DNA of 64,000 nt from Lachnospiraceae bacterium (GTDB lineage: Bacteria; Bacillota; Clostridia; Lachnospirales; Lachnospiraceae). This document shows, one piece after another, positions 35,718-44,232 of the stretch (position 1 is the first letter of the stretch; each line of letters opens with the position of its first letter). Under the pieces are notes generated by a model. It was not told the DNA's origin. It ran no database searches and was given only the letters and a program-made list of their open reading frames with translations. The stretch is from the NCBI GenBank assembly GCA_024399135.1, contig JAKSHY010000002.1, positions 140,238 through 204,237 of the forward strand, read 5' to 3'. Position numbers and translations under genes: made by a program.

Positions 35718-36815
35718 CTACTTGTTTTTCTTATCTAAAATAGCCTTTAAAGATTCATTGTATGGTGCTCTGGCTATTCCATATTCTGTAATAATAGCAG
35801 TAACCAGCTCATTATCTGTCACATCAAATGCAGGATTAAATACCTTTACACCCTCTGGAGCCATAGGTTCCTTATACCACATCTTGGTAACTTCCTCAGC
35901 CGGTCTTTGCTCGATTTTAATATCTTTACCTGTTGGTGTATTTAAATCTATGGTTGATGTTGGCGCACAAATATATACAGGAACGCCATACCTTTTAGCC
36001 ACTGTTGCAACTACAGATGTTCCAATTTTATTAGCCACATCGCCGTTAGCAGCAACTCTGTCACAGCCTACGAATACAGCATTAACCCATCCATTTTTCA
36101 TGACCATTCCAGACATATTGTCACATATCAATGTAACATCAATGCCTGCTGAATGAAGCTCATAGGATGTGAGTCTTGCGCCTTGAAGAAGTGGTCTTGT
36201 TTCATCGGCGAAAACCTTGAATTCATAACCTCTTTCGTGGCCCAAATATATAGGTGCTGTAGCAGTTCCATATTTTGAAGTTGCAAGCTGACCTGCATTG
36301 CAGTGAGTAAGAATTCCATCACCTTTCTTAACCAAAGAAAGTCCATATTCTCCAATCATCTTGCATGTATTAATATCTTCATCCTGAATAGCAATTGACT
36401 CCTTTCGAAGCTCTTCAACAATTTCATTCAAAGACATACCTTTTTTCATTGCATTCTGACAGCAATCATCCATTCTGTTAAGAGCCCATGAAAGGTTAAC
36501 GGCTGTTGGTCTTGATGAATTAAGAAATTCCTTCTCTTTAACGAACTCTTCATAGAATACTTCTATTTCGTCATGGCTTCCAACAACCTTATTTCTTATT
36601 TGAACTGCCAAAACGTACAATCCATATGCCGCTGCTACTCCTATAGCAGGAGCACCTCTAACCTTTAACAAATATATAGCATCCCAAATTTCCTGAGCCT
36701 CTTTTAATTTAATAAGCTCTGTCTTTCCTGGCAACAATGTCTGATCAATTATTATGACACTATTGTCACTTTCGTCTAATTCAACTGTGTTGTAATCTAA
36801 TATATTCTTTTCCAT
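35718..36815 (-). CDS. mtnA: S-methyl-5-thioribose-1-phosphate isomerase-like protein MtnA
   Basis: 365 residues of the eIF2B-like isomerase family. Landmarks: [14 protein letters not shown], catalytic Cys in [19 protein letters not shown], acid Asp in [19 protein letters not shown], and a C-terminal [22 protein letters not shown]. It converts an aldose-1-phosphate such as 5-methylthioribose-1-phosphate or 5-deoxyribose-1-phosphate to the ketose. Other Mtn genes (MtnB, MtnC, MtnD, MtnK) are not next to it; instead a class II aldolase follows directly. That combination marks the dihydroxyacetone-phosphate shunt and not methionine salvage to KMTB. AGGGG is seen before the ATG. Confidence 0.93.
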   Translation of the reverse strand: MEKNILDYNTVELDESDNSVIIIDQTLLPGKTELIKLKEAQEIWDAIYLLKVRGAPAIGVAAAYGLYVLAVQIRNKVVGSHDEIEVFYEEFVKEKEFLNSSRPTAVNLSWALNRMDDCCQNAMKKGMSLNEIVEELRKESIAIQDEDINTCKMIGEYGLSLVKKGDGILTHCNAGQLATSKYGTATAPIYLGHERGYEFKVFADETRPLLQGARLTSYELHSAGIDVTLICDNMSGMVMKNGWVNAVFVGCDRVAANGDVANKIGTSVVATVAKRYGVPVYICAPTSTIDLNTPTGKDIKIEQRPAEEVTKMWYKEPMAPEGVKVFNPAFDVTDNELVTAIITEYGIARAPYNESLKAILDKKNK

Positions 36816-36882
36816 ATCTATCCCCTATTTCATTCTTAAATTTATATGCATTAAGTTTTTAACCCGCAACGCAAAATTACAT

Positions 36883-38016
36883 TCACGAATCATATTTTCC
36901 GTACTCGCAGCCAACATTATACACATCCATATCGTCAACAAGTACCTTTTTTCTGTTTCGATATTCAAATAGCTGGACTCTTCCCCAACCATTTCCTCCA
37001 TTCCATAATCTGTTATGACGTTTACTTCCATCCGGAGCTTCATAATTAACAAGAAGCATATCTTCTTTTTTACAGTGAATTTCCGTTTTCATTTCACCCT
37101 GTATGCTCTTTTGCCATACGCGCCAGATTACTTCATCTTTGGTTTCCCTGGCTGCGAATCGTGTCCTGGTACCAAGCCAGAATTTAGAGAAATTGAATTC
37201 AAATTCCCTTCCTTCATAGTACATGGCAGTTAACAGCTGGCTCGGAATCGAGAACTGATAGACCTTTGGTTGTCCACCACCTATGTCAAACACTGTATTT
37301 TTTAACTCCCTGTTATCCAAACGACTAACTATATGATTAGATGAAAGCCATATCCATGGAGATGTGAAACCCCTACCCCAGTTCTTATCGGCATATCCAT
37401 AACTACTTTCTGGATCAACTATATATTTTTCCCCGTTCAAATATATATTTCCCGCATACTTGGTTTTCATACCTTCTGCATGCCAGTACATTTCAAAGGC
37501 TTCTGCCCTTCTTAATATTGGCCTTGTTCCATAACCAACATTGAATGCTACTTCCTTATCCAGTACAAGTTCGAAGCTCATTTCTCCTTCATCACACATA
37601 TATTCAGGATGCTCCATAGCGTCTTCATGCGACACTTTGATACTGCCCCTCAAAAGCTTTTCTGATGCGAAGCAATCCTCTGCTTCTATGTGATAGTGTG
37701 CGCCCCTTTTTACCAAAACGTCATCCCATCCAAAAAATCTGTGAAGCTGCACATGATCCTTCCCCCAGGTTCCTGCCTTGACCATAAGATATGAAGGCTT
37801 TCTTCCTAATAATTGATTTTGAGGGTCTTGACCAAGTATTGGATATTTTCCTCCGAGGGATGGGTTGCATAAGAAGAATTCTATGAAAAATGGCTTCTCT
37901 TCTCCAGTTTTCGCATTCCTGGCAGTAAGCGAATGCCACCACCAGTCATAACCAAGCTTTCTATTATATCCTGTAAGCATATATCTATCTTTTGATTGAT
38001 TTTGATGATTAAACAT
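36883..38016 (-). CDS. Tocopherol-cyclase-like (calycin-fold) protein
   Basis: 377 residues. The middle motif SSYGYADKNWGRGFTSPWIWLSSN and the N-terminal GYDWWWHSLTARN are characteristic of the tocopherol cyclase/AttH-like lipocalin group; no plant-like pathway is expected here. Two antiparallel beta-barrels are predicted, each with many Trp/Tyr. No signal peptide. The gene lies 67 nt upstream of mtnA in the same direction, so it may share a transcript. AGAGG eight nt upstream supports the start. Function in anaerobes is unknown; binding or modifying a hydrophobic ligand is the reasonable guess. Confidence 0.75.
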   Translation of the reverse strand: MFNHQNQSKDRYMLTGYNRKLGYDWWWHSLTARNAKTGEEKPFFIEFFLCNPSLGGKYPILGQDPQNQLLGRKPSYLMVKAGTWGKDHVQLHRFFGWDDVLVKRGAHYHIEAEDCFASEKLLRGSIKVSHEDAMEHPEYMCDEGEMSFELVLDKEVAFNVGYGTRPILRRAEAFEMYWHAEGMKTKYAGNIYLNGEKYIVDPESSYGYADKNWGRGFTSPWIWLSSNHIVSRLDNRELKNTVFDIGGGQPKVYQFSIPSQLLTAMYYEGREFEFNFSKFWLGTRTRFAARETKDEVIWRVWQKSIQGEMKTEIHCKKEDMLLVNYEAPDGSKRHNRLWNGGNGWGRVQLFEYRNRKKVLVDDMDVYNVGCEYGKYDS

Positions 38017-38218
38017 AACTCTAACCTCTGCTAATTAAAGCAATAATTCCAAAGTATCATTTTGACATTTTTAATTGTTCACTTGCTTTAAAAATCAATT
38101 TTATGTTCTTTTATAAATATATCATAAATCTATCTGGTGGAATAGTTTGCAACACATGTTACGCCATCGTTTTTGCCCTAAAGTCCTTCAATGCGAGTCA
38201 TATGGTACAACAAAAAAA

Positions 38219-38246
38219 TAAGCGATTGTGTTTCCACAATCGCTTA
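38219..38246 (-). terminator. Terminator of the DUF6273 lipoprotein gene
   Basis: Perfect stem TAAGCGATTGTG (38219-38230) with CACAATCGCTTA (38235-38246), 4-nt loop. On the minus strand a run of seven U follows. It lies 8 nt after the stop at 38254. Confidence 0.92.
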
Positions 38247-38253
38247 CTTATAT

Positions 38254-40392
38254 CTAATCAATAATGCTTCTTACCTTATCAATAGAAACCCACATAGCAG
38301 GTCTGATTCCGAATTTTTCACCATCTTTATTTCGTTGATTTATAATTATTCCATATGTATCAACAAGTAAAGTACTATTATTACCCGAAATACCATAGTT
38401 AGCATTTCTGAGCCACCAGCCCATTGGTTCATTCGAATTCGCCATAGTACATATTAATTCAGGATGACCATATCCATGCTGCAACCAATATGCAGTAAAT
38501 GGGTTATCAGAGCCCTTTAAATATTCAAACTCGCCATAGTATTTTTCTATTTCGTCATAGCTAAGAAGGAACATATAATCCTTAGTATTATTACATACTA
38601 ACTTTGATGGAACTGACTGTCCGGCACTATAATCGTCTTTTCTATATTCAAGAATAAAATCCATACCATCATCATTCTTAAGATTTGTTTCGACTATCTT
38701 TGCCTTTTCTTTACTATTGAACATTGTATCCATAAGATCGCCATTTAAGACTACTCTTAATTCACTATCTTCATAACTGTATTTCTTTGCATCTATATCA
38801 AAGAAGAACGGTTTATTGTAAATAATATAGTGTGACAAAAGAAGAGCTTTTCCATCTTCAATAGCTAATACATCCCATTCTACAGGCTGATATGTACCAG
38901 CGAGATCTTCGTTGACACGCCTTTCGAAAATTTTCTTAAAGTCCTCATATGAATCAAACATTTTGTTTGGACAATTTGAAAGAATCAATTCCACATCTTC
39001 ATTGAACACTTTTTCATAATCATTATATGTAGGATAGATTGAACCAAAATAGCAACCATTATCATCACTGTATACATTTACCAGATTATCGTACACCTTA
39101 TGAAGCGCTTCATCATCACCAATAGAAGTAAGTGCATCAAAATGATCCTTTTGTAATCGATAGTATGCTTCCTTATAAGGATAATCCTCCTCTATCATAG
39201 ATTCTGTACTGTTAGGATACCTTCCATAATTGAACACTCCGCAAATATCAGTAATATAGCGACTTATAAGTGTATTCTCATCATACGATTTCGTATTCTC
39301 ATCATATACACAATCGGCTACATATTTAAGATCAGCGTATAAATCATATGAGTCCCATTTATTTTCAAAAGGAAAACTTCCGAATTTAATTACATCTCCA
39401 ACAGAAATCTGTGAAAAATCAGCGTCATTTGCATCTCGATCAGCGTTCACCTTAGCAAGTCTCTTCTCTTCTTCTTCAAGTGCAGCCTGCTCCATTTCTT
39501 TTTGTGCTTCTAATGCCCTCGCCTTTACATCATTAAATTCAGCAGTTGTCATACGAATATCAGATTCAAGAATCTCTCCGTTTGAATTCGATACTTCGCG
39601 ACCGACCAGAGCCTGATTTTTTCCATCGAATCGCAAAGTCAAAATTTTCTCTTCTTCAGGACAGTACCACATAATTCTGATATCCTGTGTATCTTTATGA
39701 TATCCATCAAGATAAAGATACTGTAACAAACCTATCGAGCCTAATTTACCTACTATCTCCGAATATGTTTTATCTGAAAAATCAACTGCCAACTGGTCCT
39801 TACTAATAATGTTATCTGCGAACATCATCTTATAATTCTCTGGCGATGTAGCAATAGGAGCATCATCATTTCGACGAAGATTATATTCGACAGGTATAGG
39901 AGCATCTGTCAATTCAAGATTAAGTTCCGGAACCCACAATATATTCTGAATAGAATAACATCTAAGATGTCCTCGGCGATTAGTAATTTTGATAATTACA
40001 TTATAAATATTAGTACTAAGTGTTAAATCTTTATCATCTACCCACCACTGTGTTTCTGGATATCTTGAGTAATCAAGATCGCAAAATATATATCTGTCAT
40101 CTTCGTCGTAGGTTCCAGTAAGTGCGTCGATACTTATTACTGGTGCTGCATCTATAACATTATAAAATGCAGTATCAACCTCATCACAATAAACCATTCC
40201 AGAATATTCCGTAAGCTTAGTAGCAATCTCTTCTTCATCATCAGAATCGTGCTCAGAGCTTACCTCATCTTCTGAACTGGAACTCTTTTTAGAGCTTGAC
40301 TTATCCTTCCCATCAGAATTGCCACACCCAGCAATAGTTGATGACAATATGCCTAATATTAAAAGAAGTGAAATTAGTTTAATTTTCTTCAT
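38254..40392 (-). CDS. Lipoprotein with DUF6273-like C-terminal domain
   Basis: 712 residues: signal peptide ending IAGC (lipobox), Ser/Lys/Glu/Asp linker (about 25-60), an alpha/beta region, a Glu-rich helix near residue 300, then SVGDVIKFGSFPFEN and VEWDVLAIEDGKALLLSHYIIYNKPF, ending WWLRNANYG and KFGIRPAMWVSID. The last elements are the DUF6273 pattern, a domain found on many clostridial surface proteins. The large insertion between its first and second halves (about residues 345-505) is unusual. It is lipid-anchored outside the cell. No enzymatic function is known to me. Confidence 0.75.
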   Translation of the reverse strand: MKKIKLISLLLILGILSSTIAGCGNSDGKDKSSSKKSSSSEDEVSSEHDSDDEEEIATKLTEYSGMVYCDEVDTAFYNVIDAAPVISIDALTGTYDEDDRYIFCDLDYSRYPETQWWVDDKDLTLSTNIYNVIIKITNRRGHLRCYSIQNILWVPELNLELTDAPIPVEYNLRRNDDAPIATSPENYKMMFADNIISKDQLAVDFSDKTYSEIVGKLGSIGLLQYLYLDGYHKDTQDIRIMWYCPEEEKILTLRFDGKNQALVGREVSNSNGEILESDIRMTTAEFNDVKARALEAQKEMEQAALEEEEKRLAKVNADRDANDADFSQISVGDVIKFGSFPFENKWDSYDLYADLKYVADCVYDENTKSYDENTLISRYITDICGVFNYGRYPNSTESMIEEDYPYKEAYYRLQKDHFDALTSIGDDEALHKVYDNLVNVYSDDNGCYFGSIYPTYNDYEKVFNEDVELILSNCPNKMFDSYEDFKKIFERRVNEDLAGTYQPVEWDVLAIEDGKALLLSHYIIYNKPFFFDIDAKKYSYEDSELRVVLNGDLMDTMFNSKEKAKIVETNLKNDDGMDFILEYRKDDYSAGQSVPSKLVCNNTKDYMFLLSYDEIEKYYGEFEYLKGSDNPFTAYWLQHGYGHPELICTMANSNEPMGWWLRNANYGISGNNSTLLVDTYGIIINQRNKDGEKFGIRPAMWVSIDKVRSIID

Positions 40393-40401
40393 ATTGCCCC
40401 C

Positions 40402-41271
40402 TTATAAACTATTAACCTTTATCGTTGTTCCTGGAGTTTCTCCGGTATGTATGCCACAATATCCCGATCCAATGTGTGAATATTCACCCGGAGTTCCATT
40501 TATGTAACTTTTTATCGAGCCGCACTTACTACATTCATAGCATGCAAGCCATGCACAGGTTGTGCTACTATCTTCCTTGGTAGTATATCCATCTATTGAC
40601 TCAGTATTAGTAGTTGTAGTACCTACCCTATGATAATAGGTTGCAACCCATTTGTGTGCACAATTAGAGTTATAGCTTCCAGAAAGAGAATCACTGCCTT
40701 CACCATAAATTATCTTACTCTGTGCCTGCATCATTGCTCCTGTCAAGCCAGAATACAGGATATCATTTATGTATTCTGCAACTGAATCCCAATATAGCTT
40801 TTGTTTAGCGTACAAATCTTCTTCAGCCTGAATAACCTCTTCTCTCTTCAGTCTTTCCATCTCTTCTACATATGCGTCATACAATGCGAACGCAGACTTT
40901 TCAAGTTCCTCAGTTATTGTGTCCTCTGAAGGATTAAAGGTTTTGATTCCCCATCGCTCATCAACTTCAGTAACAGGAACATCATGCATTGACCATCTTG
41001 CTTCATATTCTTCAGGACTTAGTGTTTTTTTGGAATTTCTTACAGATGCTTTCTCTCTAGTACTTTCGCTATCTTCATCACTTTCGTTGTTTTCGTCACT
41101 TAAGCTACTACTATCTTTTGAACTTCTGCTACTAGAGCTGCTGGCAGAGCTACTTCTACTAGATTTTGACCTCTTGCTTGACTTGGAAGAACTTCCGCAT
41201 CCTACCAGCATAGCTGAAACAATTGCAATACAGACTACTACAATTAGAATTCTTTTTAAAAAGTATTTCAT
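40402..41271 (-). CDS. Lipoprotein with Ser/Lys-rich linker and C-terminal Cys/His cluster
   Basis: About 289 residues. MKYFLKRILIVVVCIAIVSAM leads to LVGC, a lipobox. A long Ser/Lys/Arg then Ser/Asp/Glu linker follows. The C-terminal part contains CAHKWVATYYH, then CAWLACYECSKCGSIKSY and HIGSGYCGIH, a probable zinc ribbon. The frame is open to 41427, but the 52-residue extension is not signal-like, and GAGGGGAAGGA directly precedes the ATG at 41271. It lies 9 nt upstream of the DUF6273 lipoprotein gene, so the two form an operon. Function unknown. Confidence 0.75.
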   Translation of the reverse strand: MKYFLKRILIVVVCIAIVSAMLVGCGSSSKSSKRSKSSRSSSASSSSSRSSKDSSSLSDENNESDEDSESTREKASVRNSKKTLSPEEYEARWSMHDVPVTEVDERWGIKTFNPSEDTITEELEKSAFALYDAYVEEMERLKREEVIQAEEDLYAKQKLYWDSVAEYINDILYSGLTGAMMQAQSKIIYGEGSDSLSGSYNSNCAHKWVATYYHRVGTTTTNTESIDGYTTKEDSSTTCAWLACYECSKCGSIKSYINGTPGEYSHIGSGYCGIHTGETPGTTIKVNSL

Positions 41272-41410
41272 TTCCTTCCCCTCATATAAAAAAATATCAA
41301 AACCATTATATATATATATATGCAAGTTTATGTGCAGACTTTGTTTCACCTGTTCTTGCTCGATAGCTCTTTTCCCCTCGATATATTTCCTATAGATATA
41401 AATATTCAAT
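41272..41410. other. AT-rich gap upstream of the lipoprotein operon
   Basis: Contains an alternating ATATATATATAT tract near 41309-41321 and the presumed promoter region of the 40402-41271 gene. No credible gene. Confidence 0.5.
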
Positions 41411-41638
41411 TTACAGGAATAACTCAAAATCCTCCGAATATGTAACCCTCGAGCCGGATTTCAAGTGCGTGGGTTACAGGAATATGAGAAAATCCTCCGA
41501 ATATGTAACCCTCAAGCCGGATTTCAAGTGCATGGGTTACAGGAATATGAGAAAATCCTCCGAATATGTAACCCTCAAGCCAAATTTCAAGTGTACGGGT
41601 TACAGAAATGGCACAAAAACATTCAAATATGTAACCCC
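41411..41638. repeat. 63-bp tandem repeat, 3.6 copies, each with a TGTAACCC/GGGTTACA hairpin
   Basis: Units start at 41411, 41474, 41537 and (partial) 41600. They share TTACAGGAATA, AAATCCTCCGAATATG, and GATTTCAAGTG blocks. Within each, TGTAACCC and GGGTTACA are inverted with about 22 nt between, so each copy can fold. The apparent open frames here only reflect the multiple-of-three period. Confidence 0.92.
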
Positions 41639-41678
41639 AGCCATAATTCTGCCAGAGTCATTTTGTGGACGTTCCGAA

Positions 41679-41765
41679 GGCATTTTCATAGACATTACGG
41701 AGGAGGCATCTTCGAAGGCATTACGGAAGAGGCATCTTCATAGACATTACGGAGGCATTTCCAGA
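41679..41765. repeat. 26-bp tandem repeat, about 3.5 copies
   Basis: Units at 41679-41704, 41705-41730, 41731-41753 and a partial one, with shared GGCATYTTC and CATTACGGA blocks. It follows the 63-bp array after a 40-nt gap. No coding support. Confidence 0.8.
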
Positions 41766-41840
41766 GACTCCATTAAACAAGCTACGTTTTTGCATCCTAC
41801 GTTTTATCAGACCAAAACAAAGCAAATCAGGCCAAAAATA

Positions 41841-41863
41841 TTTTTATCGTTTTTCGATAAAAA
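41841..41863. promoter_or_regulatory. Palindromic operator 1 upstream of the DUF2975 promoter
   Basis: Perfect 9-bp arms TTTTTATCG and CGATAAAAA with a 5-nt centre. It ends 4 nt before the -35 box. It matches operator 2 in the TTATCG-N5-CGATAA core. Confidence 0.75.
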
Positions 41864-41867
41864 GTTG

Positions 41868-41896
41868 TTGACAAACATAAATCACCATGTTATAAC
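41868..41896 (+). promoter_or_regulatory. Sigma-A-type promoter of the DUF2975/HTH operon
   Basis: TTGACA (41868-41873), 17-nt spacer, TATAAC (41891-41896). It is the best promoter match in the window and is bracketed by two palindromes. Confidence 0.8.
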
Positions 41897-41897
41897 C

Positions 41898-41920
41898 TAT
41901 TTATCGACAAACGATAAATA
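41898..41920. promoter_or_regulatory. Palindromic operator 2 over the transcription start
   Basis: Perfect 9-bp arms TATTTATCG and CGATAAATA with a 5-nt centre. It begins 1 nt after the -10 box and so should cover the start site. Centres of the two palindromes are 57 bp apart. The adjacent XRE-type gene is the probable binder. Confidence 0.75.
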
Positions 41921-41984
41921 TTTATTCTTTTTCGAAGTGCACGAACAAAACAACTAATCAAAAACATAAAGGAGATTAACTATT

Positions 41985-42533
41985 ATGAACGAACAAAATT
42001 TAAAATTAGAAAAAGTAAAGAAAAGCTGTAATGTCATTGGAAAGGTACTCTTATTCTTTAAAATCCTCATGATTATCGGAATTGTAGGATGCGCAATTGG
42101 AGCAATTACATCTTCTGTTATAGGTAACGATGGATTAAAACTCGCTTTTGAGCAGGAAGAGGGAACTATTGGTGATATGAGAATTAATTTCGGTAATGGA
42201 CTGATCGTATTGCATTCAGATGAATTTATTGAAGAAGGCAACTATCTTCTTTTAATCCTACTTAATACTATTGCTGGTGCAATTGTTTGTGCTATTGGCT
42301 TGGCATTCTTCACCTTTATAGGAAGAGTATTCAAAACAATTGAGAAGAGTGAAACACCATTCTGTGATGAGGTTATTAAATCATTAAAGATTTCCTTTAT
42401 CGTCCTTTCCATTTTCATAGCAGTTGCTTCAGGATTAGGAACTGGTGCAATCACAGCTCTTGTCTGCTGGTGCTTATATACTATTTTCCAGTATGGATAT
42501 GTTCTTCAAAAAGAAGCTGACGAAACAATTTAA
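41985..42533 (+). CDS. DUF2975 family membrane protein
   Basis: 182 residues with four hydrophobic helices (about 20-45, 85-110, 130-150 and 155-170). GRVFKTIEKSETPFCDEVIKSLKISFIVLSIFIAV before the last helices is the DUF2975 pattern. Such genes are regularly paired with a small XRE-type regulator, as here. AAGGAG nine nt upstream supports the start. Function unknown; a membrane sensor or effector controlled by the regulator is inferred from the repeated pairing. Confidence 0.82.
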   Translation: MNEQNLKLEKVKKSCNVIGKVLLFFKILMIIGIVGCAIGAITSSVIGNDGLKLAFEQEEGTIGDMRINFGNGLIVLHSDEFIEEGNYLLLILLNTIAGAIVCAIGLAFFTFIGRVFKTIEKSETPFCDEVIKSLKISFIVLSIFIAVASGLGTGAITALVCWCLYTIFQYGYVLQKEADETI

Positions 42534-42557
42534 TTTTATAAGTCAGAGAATTTTATA

Positions 42558-42626
42558 AAATTAATAGGAGCAAAGATATGAAATTAGCAGGTGCAAAGAT
42601 ATAAAATTAGCAGGAGTAAAAATATG
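42558..42626 (+). repeat. 23-bp ribosome-binding-site region in triplicate
   Basis: Three abutting 23-bp copies (42558, 42581, 42604) with the pattern AAATTAGCAGGAGYAAARATAT. Each holds an AGGAG/AGGTG and an ATG- or ATA-ending start context. Copy 1 starts a nine-codon frame, ATG at 42578 to TAA at 42602-42604 (MKLAGAKI). Copy 3 holds the true start of the HTH gene. Confidence 0.85.
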
Positions 42627-42860
42627 GGAAAAATAGTATTGCGACTGGATCGCGTTATGGCTGATAGAAAAATATCGCTTAATGATTTAGCACAAAAAGT
42701 TGGTGTAACCAACGTAAATTTGTCAAAAATGAAGACTGGAAAGATTAGTGCAATCCGCTTCTCAACATTAGAAGCAATATGCGAAGCACTAAACTGCCAG
42801 CCTGGAGACATTCTGGAATATGATGAAACTCAAGAGAGTTCTACAACTAACGAGGAATAA
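42624..42860 (+). CDS. XRE-family (YozG-like) HTH transcriptional regulator
   Basis: 78 residues. The helix-turn-helix reads RKISLNDLAQKVGVTNVNLSKMKTGKISAIRFSTLEAICEALNCQPGDILEY, as in small Cro/CI-like YozG proteins. The longer frame starts at 42591, but the ATG at 42624 has CAGGAG nine nt upstream and yields the family length. It lies 90 nt after the DUF2975 stop on the same transcript. Its target is probably the two TATCG palindromes at the operon promoter, i.e. autoregulation (inferred). The 3' end overlaps the convergent histidine kinase gene by 14 nt. Confidence 0.88.
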   Translation: MGKIVLRLDRVMADRKISLNDLAQKVGVTNVNLSKMKTGKISAIRFSTLEAICEALNCQPGDILEYDETQESSTTNEE

Positions 42861-44232
42861 TGATTTCTGTACGGCAGCCCTTACCAGGGCTGCTTTCTAT
42901 TTCCATAGATGCATTACACATCTGTTTTAAGCGTTCTTTTACATTAATCATGCCAACATGACTTCTTCCGTCCTCTTTTGGTGGCATATTCATATCAAAT
43001 CCAATTCCATCATCTTCAATAATGATCTTATAGCCTTCTGGAACACTATACGAACCTATCTTAATAAGTCCAGGAGCATTCTTCCCGCGAATTCCATGCT
43101 TAATACTATTTTCAACAATTGGCTGAAGACCTAATGATGGAACCTTAAAATTCTGTTCATTAATATCATATTCAACGTTTAATAAATCACCGAATCTTTT
43201 CTTTTCCAGCTCTACATATGTCTTAATATGTCCAAGCTCCGTTGCAAAAGATACAGGTTCCTGATTTCTAAGAGAATCAAGATTAGTTCTCAAATACTGT
43301 GAGAACAACACTGTTGTCTCCTCCGCTTCCTCTGGATCTGTCACACAAAGATTACTGATCGTAGTAAGTACATTATATAGAAAATGTGGTTGAATCTGTG
43401 AAATCATCAGAGCAGTGTTCTGTTTAGTTAACATAACTTCCTGCTCGGCTATTTTCTTTCCACGTTTAGAAAAAATACGGATATAAATTAATAAAATGGA
43501 AAACATATAGGCTGGATAAACCCATGTGTATTCCTGCCTAATCATTCCCATAAAATAAGCGATTATAGGAAATATCTCGAAAGACATAAGTACTGTCTTT
43601 TCATTTATGCTCTTTTCTTTAAGTCTTAATATCGAAACAACTGCTAACAAAAATATAGCAACAATTGCAATATCTCCCACGAATTCTAAAGGTTCATCAA
43701 CATATTCGCCCGATGATGAAACCGTAAAAAACATACCAAGCTTGATATTTATTAAATCAAGTGCAACATTAACTAAAAAAACAGTAAAGCAAATCTTATT
43801 AGCTATATTTAAGAATCTGCCACTAAGCTTAAGCTCATCTCTTATATAAGTCCAATACGCATATACAAGAATATCTTCGAACAAAAATACACACGTATTA
43901 ACTATTTTTACTGCCAGGATATATTCAGAATTTCCCTCTATATATGAAGATATAGCGTCCAGAAAAAACAGAACAATCAGTGCGAACAGCATTCTGAACA
44001 TTGAATTGTTTTGTTTATCTAACTTTTCTTCTCTAAATAATCCAAAAAGCAAAATGCCACTCACAAGCATTCCCATGGCGTCAATTGCCACACTCTTTGC
44101 ATGTGCCACGCTCAAATTCTCGATATTATTAATTCCGCACAAATATACACCTGACACAACCATTATGCCAGCAATAATCATCCACACAATGTATATCTTT
44201 TTGACAATATTAGAATTCATCGTACTCATCAT
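42847..44232 (-). CDS. Membrane sensor histidine kinase (LytS/YehU-like, His_kinase family)
   Basis: About 461 residues. Eight or so N-terminal hydrophobic helices (to about residue 250) are followed by the phosphoacceptor helix ISQIQPHFLYNVLTTISNL, then the ATPase with PIVENSIKHGIRG (N box), IIEDDGIGFDM (G1) and HVGMINVKERLKQMC (G2). It senses an unknown signal in or through the membrane and phosphorylates the response regulator encoded immediately upstream. The frame is open to 44295, inside the regulator gene; AGGAGC eight nt before the ATG at 44232 gives a 23-nt overlap typical of coupled pairs. Confidence 0.9.
   Translation of the reverse strand: MMSTMNSNIVKKIYIVWMIIAGIMVVSGVYLCGINNIENLSVAHAKSVAIDAMGMLVSGILLFGLFREEKLDKQNNSMFRMLFALIVLFFLDAISSYIEGNSEYILAVKIVNTCVFLFEDILVYAYWTYIRDELKLSGRFLNIANKICFTVFLVNVALDLINIKLGMFFTVSSSGEYVDEPLEFVGDIAIVAIFLLAVVSILRLKEKSINEKTVLMSFEIFPIIAYFMGMIRQEYTWVYPAYMFSILLIYIRIFSKRGKKIAEQEVMLTKQNTALMISQIQPHFLYNVLTTISNLCVTDPEEAEETTVLFSQYLRTNLDSLRNQEPVSFATELGHIKTYVELEKKRFGDLLNVEYDINEQNFKVPSLGLQPIVENSIKHGIRGKNAPGLIKIGSYSVPEGYKIIIEDDGIGFDMNMPPKEDGRSHVGMINVKERLKQMCNASMEIESSPGKGCRTEIIIPR

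Noticed and set aside
41411-41638. CRISPR array
   Set aside because: The whole 63-bp unit repeats, with no conserved repeat separated by unique spacers, and there are no cas genes in the window.
41465-41957. Two overlapping plus-strand frames over the repeat arrays
   Set aside because: They arise because the 63-bp unit is a multiple of three; the residues repeat without any domain, and the frames run into the DUF2975 promoter.
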